Below, piece after piece: positions 1-12,700 of a stretch of DNA of 64,000 nucleotides. Positions within the stretch are counted from its first letter, which is position 1; each line of letters opens with the position of its first letter. Source of the stretch: Mimachlamys varia (taxonomy: Eukaryota > Mollusca > Bivalvia > Pectinida > Pectinidae); the NCBI GenBank assembly GCA_947623455.1, contig OX392529.1, positions 62,805,686 to 62,869,685 on the forward strand. Direction: 5' to 3'. A model generated the notes under the pieces. That model did not search any database, was not told the DNA's origin, and saw only the letters and a program-made list of their open reading frames with translations. Made by a program: the position numbers and the translations under genes.

Positions 1-553
1 TATACATGACTGAAGTAAGAATTCTTGTTAATAAAAATAACTGAAAGTTTGCTCTTTTTTATTTTGTGAAATATCAGACTGTGTGCATGTTTTTTTTATA
101 CAATATAAACTTCATATATTGGAAATTAAAAAAAACAAACATATATATATACATATGCAATATACCAGTACATATAAATATAATTTTTTCAATTTTTTGA
201 GAATGAAAGGCTTCAGGGCTGTTCCAGAATTAACCATGTTGGGAGGGGCCGGAGGCACTTTTTCAGAGACCCTACCATCCATCAGATCTTTAAGTGATTC
301 AATATATAAATAGTATGCAGATCTAGTTTAACCCCACCACCCATGATATATTAATACAGGTCCCTCCCAACTCCCCTACAGGATTAATTATGGACTAGCC
401 ATTATTTCTTTCTCATATACTAAGCATGAATACAAAGAAAGACGAAGACATGCTTCATTTCATTTTGGTTAAGAGTACTGTTTTCAGCTATTTTACGAGT
501 ACCAAAACAATTCAATATGAGTAAGAGGGAGGGTGTAAAGTAAATTAAGTCAC
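1..553 (-). other. STT3B intron 13, partial
   Basis: This stretch follows the donor of STT3B exon 13 (GT at 553-552 read on the minus strand). No exon, RNA gene or repeat is recognised in it. The rest of the STT3B gene, encoding the C-terminal luminal domain, lies beyond the left edge. An open frame at 83-313 has no recognisable similarity and is not called. Confidence 0.6.
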
Positions 554-725
554 CAGTGCTATATGGCTGTTGTTCCAGGTGTTGTTATCCACGAGCGTTG
601 TCCGATTTCCCATGCCAGCTATCTGATACCCGTAGTCCCACCAAGACATAATCCTAGCTTTGTCGTGGGTGTTCTGACGCAACCAGTAATAGGCTTCCCG
701 GAAGTCGTCCAGTATCGTCCTGCTT
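554..725 (-). CDS. STT3B: STT3B exon 13 (WWDYG motif)
   Basis: Encodes the end of G526 to L583: [40 protein letters not shown] and [22 protein letters not shown] (554-558) recognises the +2 Ser/Thr of the sequon. The DK region begins at D572 and continues in the next, unseen exon. Acceptor GTTTACAG|A and donor CTG|GTGACT, phase 0. Confidence 0.95.
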
Positions 726-3700
726 CTGTAAACAAGAGGAGAACGCTGATAAAGAGACAAAACTATAGCTGATGTCACAAGCTGTCACAAAGACATATAC
801 AAGTGTAAATACAATACAACTGTTTTACTGTTAAACTCAGCAACTGTGTAGTCAGGGAGTGAGTCATGTGTAGTCAGGGAGTGAGTTATGGGTAGTCAGG
901 GAGTGAGTTATGGGTAGTCAGGGAGTGAGTCATGTGTAGTCAGGGAGTGAGATATGGGTAGTCAGGGAGTGAGTTATGGGTAGTCAGGGAGTGAGTTATG
1001 GGTAGTCAGGGAGTGAGTTATGGGTAGTCAGGGAGTGAGTTATGGGTAGTCAGATAGTGAGTTATGGGTAGTCAGGGAGTGAGTTATGGGTAGTCAGGGA
1101 GTGAGTTATGGGTAGTCAGGGAGTGAGTTATGGGTAGTCAGGGAGTGAGTCATGTGTAGTCAGGGAGTGAGTTATGGGTAGTCAGGGAGTGAGTCATGTG
1201 TAGTCAGGGAGTGAGTTATGGGTAGTCAGGGAGTGAGTCATGTGTAGTCAGGGAGTGAGTTATGGGTAGTCAGGGAGTGAGTCATGGGTAGTCAGGGAGT
1301 GAGTTATGGGTAGTCAGGGAGTGAGTTATGGGTAGTCAGGGAGTGAGTTATGGGTAGTCAGGGAGTTAGTTATGGGTAGTCAGGGAGTGAGTAATGGGTA
1401 GTCAGGGAGTGAGTCATGGGTAGTCAGGGAGTGAGTCATGGGTAGTCAGGGAGTGAGTTAAGTGTAGTCAGGGAGTAAATTAAGTGTAGTCAGGGAGTGA
1501 GTTATGGGTAGTCAGGGAGTGAGTAATGGGTAGTCAGGGAGTGAGTCATGGGTAGTCAGGGAGTGAGTTATGGGTAGTCAGGGAGTGAGTCATATGTAGT
1601 CAGGGAGTAAGTCATGGGTAGTCAGGGGGTGAGTCGAGTGTAGTCAGGGAGTGAGTCGAGTGTAGTCAGGGAGTGAGTTAAGTGTAGTCAGGGAGTGAGT
1701 TATGGGTAGTCAGGGAGTGAGTTATGGGTAGTCAGGGAGTGAGTCATGGGTAGTCAGGGAGTGAGTTATGGGTAGTCAGGGAGTGAGTCATATGTAGTCA
1801 GGGAGTAAGTCATGGGTAGTCAGGGGGTGAGTCATGGGTAGTCAGGGAGTGAGTTATGGGTAGTCAGGGAGTGAGTCATGGGTAGTCAGGGGGTGAGTCA
1901 TGGGTAGTCAGGGAGTGAGTTATGTGTAGTCAGGGAATGTGTCATGTATAGTCAGGGAGTGAGCTATGTGTAGCCAGGGAGTCATGTTTAGTCAGGGAGT
2001 GAGTCATGTGTAGTCAGGGAGTGAGTCAAGTGTAGTCAGGGAGTGAGGCATGTGTAGTCAGGGAGTGAGGCATGTGTAGTCAGGGATTGAGTTATGTGTA
2101 GTCAGGGAATGTGTCATGTGTAGTCAGGGAGTAAGTCAAGTGTAGTCAGGGAGTGAGTCATGTGTAGTTAGGGAGTGAGTCATTTTTTAGTCAGGGAGCG
2201 AGTCATGTGTAGTCAGGGAGTGAATCATTTTTTAGTCAGGGAGAGAGTTATGTTTAGTCAGGGAGTGAGTCATTTTTTGGTCAGGTATTGAGTCATGTGT
2301 AGTCAGGGAGTGAGTCATTTTTTAGTCAGGGAGTGAGTTATGTGTAGTCAGGGAGTGAGTCATATAAAGTCATGGAGTGAGTCATGTGTAATCAGGGAGC
2401 GAGTCATTTTTTAGTCAGGGAGTGAGTCATTTTTTAGTCAGGGAGCGAGTCATGTGAAGTCAGGGAGTGAATCATTTTTTAGTCAGGGAGCGAGTTATAT
2501 TTAATCAGGGAGTGAGTCATTTTTTAGTCAGGGAGTGAGTCATGTGTAGTCAGGGAGTGAGACATTTTTAGTCAGGGAGTGAGTTATGTTTAGTCAGGGA
2601 GTGAGACATTTTTTAGTCGGGAAGTGAATCATTTTTTAGTCAGGGAGCGAGTTATGTTTAGTCAGGGAGCGAGTCATTTTTTAGTCAGGGAGTGAGTTAT
2701 GTGTAGTCAGGGAGTGAGACATTTTTTTAGTCAGGGAGTGAGTTATGTGTAGTCAGGGAGTGAGTCATGTGTAGTCAGGGAGTGAGTCATTTTTTAGTCA
2801 GGGAGTGAGTCATGTGTAGTCAGGGAGTGAGTCATTTTTTAGTCAGGGAGCAAGTCATGTGTAGTCAGGAAGTGAATCATTTTTTAGTCAGGGAGTGAGT
2901 TATGTTTAGTCAGGGAGTGAGACATTTTTTTAGTCAGGGAGTGAGTTATATTTAGTCAGGGAGTGAGTCATTTTTTAGTCAGGGAGTGAGTTATGTTTAG
3001 TCAGGGAGTGAGACATTTTTTTAGTCAGGGAGTGAGTTATGTGTAGTCAGGAAGTGAGTTATAACATGGGAGAGAGGAATGAAGAGGTATAACGTACCCG
3101 TCGTGGTTGTAGGACGCCAGCACAATACTGGGACTGGAGTAGGCACTGCTTGTTACCCACGTACAGTGCACAGCAAACAACATAAGCAACATGAGCAGGG
3201 CAATGACAATGATGGTCTTCACGTTCATCCCCAGACCATCCTGGTCCTTCGGCTTTTCCTCCTTTACCTTCTTTGTTTTACCCACCTACATAGAAATAAT
3301 GCTTTTCTCATTTTCAGATTACTTTTTCTCCTGTTAGGGCTATTCCATTCAAATATCTACCTGACCCTAGGTCTCCAAAATAAATCACTTCTAACCATGG
3401 TTGGATTTCCTTCCTTTTGCTTCTATGTAATTTAATAAATAAATTCTACGGGTGGTACCCCTTAACAAAACCATGAGTCCTGGGGTGGGATAGATGTTTT
3501 CCTGGACTAGCCCTTAATATTTGTTCTGCTCTGTTAACTAAAAGACATGTACAACATAGATCCTAGATCTTAAAACCCAAGGACTTGGTTTGTCTCTTAC
3601 CTAAAATGGCTTTCACAGGTGAAATATAATGGACACTAAAGTTTGGTATGTAGTGGAGCAATTTTCAATTTGGAATCCCTTCATAGAATGTTTCGAGCCA

Positions 3701-6700
3701 AAATAAGTGAAATACTGTCCAATGGTTTGATTAAATATGTTGATAGACAGGCGACAGGGGCTATGGTGAGGCGTAAAACCAACTTGTTCTTTGAGACAGT
3801 TTTTACCATCAGGTGTAAACCTGTGGGCATAACACAAAAAATATGTTGTCCTACTCGTAAAAAGACCAACAACTCTGCACGCTGTAACAATGCAACATAC
3901 CTTATCATATAGGGTATCGTTTTTATTATCCTGTGTTTTCTTCTCTGTCTCTTTGACACTTGATTTAGGCACATCATCCTTCAGGTAGATTTCAAACGTT
4001 TTGGAGAAGGCAATGGCAGCAAGGACACACACGATGGGGGTGAGAGTTAGCATAAGTCTCACCATAACTCCGGCGAAGTAGCTGGCAAATATGGCATACA
4101 GCACCACTGCAAGTCATAACACACAGTCAGTTACTGACGGTAACAGGTTCTAATTTACTTTATAGATCTGAATCATGGACAGAACCATTGATAACATTTA
4201 ATAGTGATCAATCTACATGCAAGTCACGAGTCTTATACTCATAAAATTAAGATTGGACTCATAGAAATTCTGAAAGTACTTCAATTTAACATTATGGGAC
4301 CCATTGTTTTCAGCAATATGTACTTAAAGGACTCATGAAAATGAATTGTAAATTAATCATTTATAACTGATTTACATCAATTGAGCAGCATCTTCACTCT
4401 CACTGCAACAAATTACTGTGTAGGTTGACCAAAAATTATGATGTCTTAAAGTTTCTTTCTGGTGAAAAGTAAAACTCTCTCAAACCTGTGAAGTACAGAT
4501 ACAGTACTTACCAAACACTCTCTCATCGTTGACATGTTTGACACAGTACCACACACCCACCGGGAAGGCACAAGCTAGGATGTGGAGGTCGAAGAAGAAG
4601 GACACCCACGTGGTAGGCTGGTGTTCCGACACGGAGGCTATGATAGGAATGTGGATCTTGGCGTAACCAGTGTCCCACAGCGAATAGAAACGCCCACTCC
4701 AAGGATGGATGTAACCTGTAAACAACAAACAACATGTGTCTCACAACAGTGTCTCACAACAGTGTCCCACAACAGTGTCCCACAGCGAATAGAAACGTCC
4801 ACTCCAAGGATGGATGTAACCTGTAAACAACAAACAACATGTGTCTCACAACAGTCTCACAACAGTGTCTCACAACAGTGTCTCACAGCGAATAGAAACG
4901 CCCACTCCAGGGATGGATGTAACCTGTAAACATCAAACAACACGTGTCTCACAACAGTGTCTCACAACAGTGTCTCACAGCGAATAGAAACGCCCACTCC
5001 AGGGATGGATGTAACCTGTAAACGTCAAACAACATGTGTCTCACAACTGTTGAAGGAGGGGATTAGGGACTGTTAAACTGAATGAAAACAAAGATCAGTT
5101 GACAGAGATGTCTAAAGTGGGACCAATTTAAGCTTGATTGTACAAACTTCCTGTTTATTTCTTTTGATGTACCTATATAAAGTTTGGGTGAGTAGCTTAC
5201 CTGCCCAGGTGAGTCCGACGACGGCCAGGAAGATGACTCCAGCGGCTGCCGTGGCAGACAGGAAGAAGAAGAGCTTGAACTCAGCTTTGGTGAGGAAAGA
5301 CTGAACGTACCTCAGGATAGCATAGGCATACAGCAGGGCAAACACACCTGTGGTACAGAAATCATAGGCATACAGCAGGGCAAACACACCTGTGGTACAG
5401 AAATCATAGGTAAACAGCAGGGCAAACACACCTGTGGTACAGAAATCATAGGTAAACAGCAGGGCAAACACACCTGTGGATACAGAAATCATAGGTAAAC
5501 AGCAGGGCAAACACACCTGTGGTACAGAAATCATAGGTATACAGCAGGGCAAACACACCTGTGGATACAGAAATCATAGGCATACAGTAGGGCAAACACA
5601 CCTGTGGAACAGAAATCATAGGTAAACAGCAGGGCAAACACACCTGTGGATACAGAAATCATAGGCATACAGTAGGGCAAACACACCTGTGGAACAGAAA
5701 TCATAGGTAAACAGCAGGGCAAACACACCTGTGGATACAGAAATCATAGGTATACAGTAGGGCAAACACACCTGTGGAACAGAAATCATAGGCATACAGT
5801 AGGGCAAACACACCTGTGGAACAGAAATCATAGGTAAACAGCAGGGCAAACACACCTGTGGTACAGAAATCATAGGCATACAGTAGGGCAAACACACCTG
5901 TGGTACAGAAATCATAGGTATACAGCAGGGCAAACACACCTGTGGATACAGAAATCATAGGCATACAGTAGGGCAAACACACCTGTGGTACAGAAATCAT
6001 AGGTATACAGCAGGGCAAACACACCTGTGGATACAGAAATCATAGGCATACAGTAGGGCAAACACACCTGTGGTACAGAAATCATAGGTAAACAGCAGGG
6101 CAAACACACCTGTGGAACAGAAATCATAGGCATACAGTAGGGCAAACACACCTGTGGTACAGAAATCATAGGTATACAGCAGGGCAAACACACCTGTGGA
6201 TACAGAAATCATAGGCATACAGTAGGGCAAACACACCTGTGGAACAGAAATCATAGGTAAACAGCAGGGCAAACACACCTGTGGATACAGAAATCATAGG
6301 CATACAGTAGGGCAAACACACCTGTGGAACAGAAATCATAGGTAAACAGCAGGGCAAACACACCTGTGGATACAGAAATCATAGGCATATAGCAGGGCAA
6401 ACACACCTGTGGAACAGAAATCATAGGTAAACAGCAGGGCAAACACACCTGTGGTACAGAAATCATAGGTATACAGCAGGGCAAACACACCTGTGGATAC
6501 AGAAATCATAGGCATACAGTAGGGCAAACACACCTGTGGTACAGAAATCATAGGCATACAGCAGGGCAAACACACCTGTGGATACAGAAATCATAGGTAT
6601 ACAGCAGGGCAAACACACCTGTGGATACAGAAATCATAGGTATACAGCAGGGCAAACACACCTGTGGATACAGAAATCATAGGTATACAGCAGGGCAAAC

Positions 6701-9700
6701 ACACCTGTGGAACAGAAATCATAGGTATACAGCAGGGCAAACACACCTGTGGAACAGAAATCATAGGTAAACAGCAGGGCAAACACACCTGTGGTACAGA
6801 AATCATAGGTATACAGCAGGGCAAACACACCTGTGGAACAGAAATCATAGGCATACAGCAGGGCAAACACACCTGTGGTACAGAAATCATAGGCATACAG
6901 CAGGGCAAACACACCTGTGGATACAGAAATCATAGGTATACAGCAGGGCAAACACACCTGTGGAACAGAAATCATAGGTATACAGCAGGGCAAACACACC
7001 TGTGGATACAGAAATCATAGGTAAACAGCAGGGCAAACACACCTGTGGATACAGAAATCATAGGTAAACAGCAGGGCAAACACACCTGTGGTACAGAAAT
7101 CATAGGTATACAGCAGGGCAAACACACCTGTGGATACAGAAATCATAGGCATACAGTAGGGCAAACACACCTGTGGATACAGAAATCATAGGTAAACAGC
7201 AGGGCAAACACACCTGTGGATACAGAAATCATAGGTAAACAGCAGGGCAAACACACCTGTGGATACAGAAATCATAGGTATACAGCAGGGCAAACACACC
7301 TGTGGATACAGAAATCATAGGTATACAGCAGGGCAAACACACCTGTGGATACAGAAATCATAGGTATACAGCAGGGCAAACACACCTGTGGATACAGAAA
7401 TCATAGGTAAACAGCAGGGCAAACACACCTGTGGATACAGAAATCATAGGTATACAGCAGGGCAAACACACCTGTGGATACAGAAATCATAGGTATACAG
7501 CAGGGCAAACACACCTGTGGATACAGAAATCATAGGTAAACAGCAGGGCAAACACACCTGTGGATACAGAAATCATAGGTATACAGCAGGGCAAACACAC
7601 CTGTGGATACAGAAATCATAGGTATACAGCAGGGCAAACACACCTGTGGATACAGAAATCATAGGTATACAGCAGGGCAAACACACCTGTGGATACAGAA
7701 ATCATAGGTATACAGCAGGGCAAACACACCTGTGGATACAGAAATCATAGGTATACAGCAGGGCAAACACACCTGTGGATACAGAAATCATAGGTATACA
7801 GCAGGGCAAACACACCTGTGGATACAGAAATCATAGGTAAACAGCAGGGCAAACACACCTGTGGATACAGAAATCATAGGTAAACAGCAGGGCAAACACA
7901 CCTGTGGATACAGAAATCATAGGTATACAGCAGGGCAAACACACCTGTGGAACAGAAATCATAGGTATACAGCAGGGCAAACACACCTGTGGATACAGAA
8001 ATCATAGGTAAACAGCAGGGCAAACACACCTGTGGATACAGAAATCATAGGTATACAGCACGGCAAACACACCTGTGGATACAAAAATCATAGGTATACA
8101 GCAGGGCAAACACATCTGTGGATACAAAAATCATAGGTATACAGCAGGGCAAACACATCTGTGGATACAAAAATCATAGGTATACAGCAGGGCAAACACA
8201 CCTGTGGATACAGAAATCATAGGTATACAGCAGGGAAAACACACCTGTGGATACAGAAATCATAGGTATACAGCAGGGCAAACACACCTGTGGATACAAA
8301 AATCATAGGTATACAGCAGGGAAAACACACCTGTGGACATAGGAATTCAAGTCCTGGTATGTCATAGCAATTCTTCAATTGAGAGTTAAAGTGCACCAAG
8401 AAAGATAACTCCATCTTCCATAGACCAGTTAACGTATAAAGGGTGTATCCCATGGTATATATTATACAGTATCTCTATGAAAGTACCTACTCAGGGGTAT
8501 ATACCAGTCAGCGTTGACTCATCCCAACAGGTAAGTTTGTGTGCTATCATACTGCCTCACCTATCGGTATGTAAGGTATGGGAGATTATTTATCTGATCA
8601 GTACATAGAGGGAGTATGGATATATGTGCCCCTTTAACACCTGACAATAGCCTTCACATCGGGTGGGTGGGGGGGGGGGGGGGGGGGGGGGGGGCAAAGA
8701 TATACTCACCAGCCGATGCCATGTACTCACTAGAGTGGTTATGGGGTGGTGGTTGCAGGTGGGTGACCTCACTCACTGATATACAGTTACCCTACACAAA
8801 GATATACTCACCAGCCGATGCCATGTGTTCACTGGTTTTGATTGGCTGGAATCCCACAAATGGAATCTGCATCGACAGAACTAGTCCCACAATGTAAAAT
8901 GTTGTGTATGCTGAAATAGGAAAAAAAGGACAGCATGAATCCTGATTCAAATATAATGTAATAATTTTATCCTCACACATAGAACGTGCGGTAGTTTTCA
9001 CAAAGACTTGACTAAAAAGACAAAACGGCAACTATACGCTCCCCATGAAACATAAAAAGCTACAAATCAGAAACAAATAGCCTATTGACTAAATATTACT
9101 GACACAGAGCCGAGCCCTGCTACATTGAACCATAGACAGTTACTAAACAGAGTTCATGAATCTTGTTTGTTCTGACACTGGTGGTGTTTAGTTTTTATAA
9201 ACATGGCAACACTATAGCTTTCATAACCAGTTAAAAAGTAGTCTGGAAACAAGGACGGTAAAAAAATACCCACGACAGAAAGTTTTTGTCCAGTGTGTGC
9301 TTACTTCTAATGGGACATGGTACTGTGAAACATTACATAACGGAATAAAAATTGTCAATATCAACAGAAAAGTCACATCTTATGACAATTCTGGAATGAC
9401 AGAGACGCCTTCGATATTCTTTGTGGGAGAACAATTTCACAATCATGATGATTAAGTGGCAAGTTTTTGATAAGAAGGCAAAATGAGTATAAAACAATGA
9501 ATTGAAACAAATTATTGTTTTCTAGTAATCAATAATACATATCTACATCAAAGCTTAAAAGGTACTGATGCAGCACTGAACATATTTAACTTGACTAGAC
9601 ACCACAAACAGTTTATTTTTCACAGAGCCAAATTTGTTTGACAGGTTGTTGAGGAATACAAACCTATGAAAATACGGCGTGAGAATCGGCCCATCAGTAG

Positions 9701-12700
9701 GAGGACGAACACATGGAGTGGGATGAGGTTGATGATGAAGACATAGCCTCCCCAGGCTGATACCTACAAACAGCAAATATATATACATCACAATGTCTGA
9801 TTAGGAGCCAATCACCGATAGTAATTCAAAACAGAAATGAAATAAAAGGCAAAAAGGATCTGTATTACCTGGATATTTCAGAAATTATTTAAGAATCAAT
9901 TCTCAAAGTCAAAGTTCACCAGACATGAGTGCAAACACAAAGCTAGCTGCAGGTGGATACTTTATCTTATATGTCATTCAGGTCTTTTAAAAGAACCATA
10001 CCAAACTGAAGAAATATCTCAGCCTTAGAACCGTTATTTGACACTTTCAACTGTAAGTAATAGTTATCTGTAAATATTTTTTCATACTTTTGTCAATGAT
10101 TCCCCCCCCCCCAACCACATATTTATAGTCACTCACCATATAGAAGTAGGAGAGGGCAGTCAGTATGGACCACATAACAGATCCAGTCTTCACCGATTTT
10201 ATCTACAAAACACGGAAAACCTGTTAAAACAATCCTGGAATAAAAATACTGACAAACTACGACTTTTACAGTTTCCGAGATAAAAGTCTGGTGATGGTTA
10301 CACCATTATACCAAAATTTTATGGCATTTTACAATAACAGATTATCTGATGGCAAACAGACAAACACACACACATACACTCAAAATTTCGTAAAACAAGG
10401 GCGAAAATTCCAGCTCCCAACACAGGCACAAATAGAGGATCTTACACGATTGTCAATGTAATATGTAATTTATTAAACGAGTTCAGTAATTTAATATTTC
10501 ACGAGCCTTTAAATAAGCGTATTAAATTATGTAACGAGTTTAATAAATTCCATATTACATTGACACGAGTGTAAGATTCTATTTATCACATAACTTATAT
10601 TTATGAGATATTACACCAACATTTTCAAATTCATTCTCTATAACAAAGGCAAATTTCTCCCTTGATGGTACAATTTTCGCTACATAGACAATCATATGAC
10701 GTCATAAAGATGTAATTTGTTTATGACATCACAATAGAGTTATTACATGTGTGTAATACCATATTTATGACATGACTGAACGGGTCAGTTATGTGATAAA
10801 TATTGTTATTCTTACTCATATGTAATATGTGAACATTATATTGTAATACTTACCCATAAGTAATATGTGAATATTCCATTGTAATACTTACCCATAAGTA
10901 ATATGTGAACATTCCATTGTAATACTTACCCATAAGTAATATGTGAACATTCCATTGTAATACTTACCCATAAGTAATATGTGAACATTCCATTGTAATA
11001 CTTACCCATAAGTAATATGTGAACATTAACGCAAATATGGCGATACCCTCGTTGTCATAACTGCCTGCTACGGATCTACTGATATACCCTGGGACTAAAA
11101 CATGAAGGTAATCATTTTGTAAGGAAATGTTTTATAATAATTTAATAATAATTCAAGGTTCTTATATACTGCTTTATCATGACCTTAAAGGGCGTCTCAA
11201 AGCGGTTCACAAATTATTATCCGTGGTTATAGGGCCTTAACAACCAGCCAATATTGTTTTCAACTCCCTGGGAAGCATACAACCGGTGCTGCTCACAGCT
11301 AGCATTCTACAATTTCTAGCACTACCCAACCACACACATACTCATTTACAGCTGAGTAGACTAGAACAAGCAGAGTAAAGTATCATGCTCAAGGGTACAA
11401 CACAAGTGCCGTGACCGGAACTCGATCTTGCAACCCTTCGATCATGAGCCCGACATTCTACCACTAGACCACCGTGCCTCCAGTTTCTTCTTCAAAATTT
11501 TGTACAGCAGTTAATTTTTAGATATTAGTAAAGTCTACATTTACATCACTTTAAGGCCCTGGTGTTTTGGCAACAAGAAATGTAAAAAAATCTCTATTAT
11601 TTTTTTATCAATTTTGTTTGGTTAACTGGGCTTAATAGTACAGATTGTTCTCCTAGTGTATGTTAAGATGCTCTTACACAGCAAATAGACATGGCAAAAA
11701 CATAGCATTTTTGATCAAGTTAGCACAGTCAAACAAAAGCTTCCCCATTCACAACCAAACTCTCCTTTTCACAAATGAACACTGGTGTGACAATGACTTA
11801 AACTTTATATGTATTTGTTTGGTGCAATACATGCACACAGTGGCTTTCTAAATTTGAAGAGTGATTAGTTCATTTACCTCAAAATGGCCAACAATGATGT
11901 ATCTAAGTGTTTATAAAAAATTGAAAGGGCAACATCCACTCAGAGGAATTGATTAATATATCCATAAATTCTAGTCTTACAATGTGACCTTATAAAATTA
12001 CCCTAGTTCACATAATACACCTCACGATACATAATACTGTACAATCAGATTGTTGTAAATACTACAACATTTACACTCTATGGTATTTACACTCTACAAC
12101 ATTTACACTCTATAACATTTACACTCTATGGTATTTACACTCTACAACATTTACACCCTACAACATTTACACTCTACAACATTTAACATTTACACCCTAC
12201 AACATTTACACTCTACAACATTTACACTCTACAACATTTACACCCTACAACATTTACACTCTACAACATTTACACTCTACAACATTTACACTCTATGGTA
12301 TTTACACTCTACAACATTTACACTCTACAACATTACACTCTACAACATTACACTCTATAACATTACACCTAACAACATTTACACTCTACAACATTTACAT
12401 TCTACGACATTACACCCTACAACATTTACATTCTACGACATTACACCCTACAACATTTACACTCTACATTTACACCCTACAACATTTACACCCTACAACA
12501 TTTACACCCTACAACATTTACACCCTACAACATTTACACTCTACAACATTTACACTCTACAACATTACACTCTACAACATTTACACTCTACAACATTACA
12601 CTCTACAACATTACACTCTACAACATTTACACTCTACAACATTTACACTCTATGGTATTTACACTCTACAACATTTACACTCTATGATATTTACACTCTA

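Noticed and set aside
4582..4929. Plus-strand open frame with [11 protein letters not shown] repeats
   Set aside because: It is the reverse of STT3B exon 10 and its duplicated acceptor copies.
5112..6999. Repetitive proteins [14 protein letters not shown] and [11 protein letters not shown]
   Set aside because: Except for the true exon 9 at 5201-5347 these are translations of the acceptor array in intron 8. Only the three nearest units could be translated by alternative splicing.
8590..8897. Open frames through the poly(G) run encoding poly-Gly or poly-Pro
   Set aside because: Homopolymer artefact overlapping the duplicated exon 8 donor.
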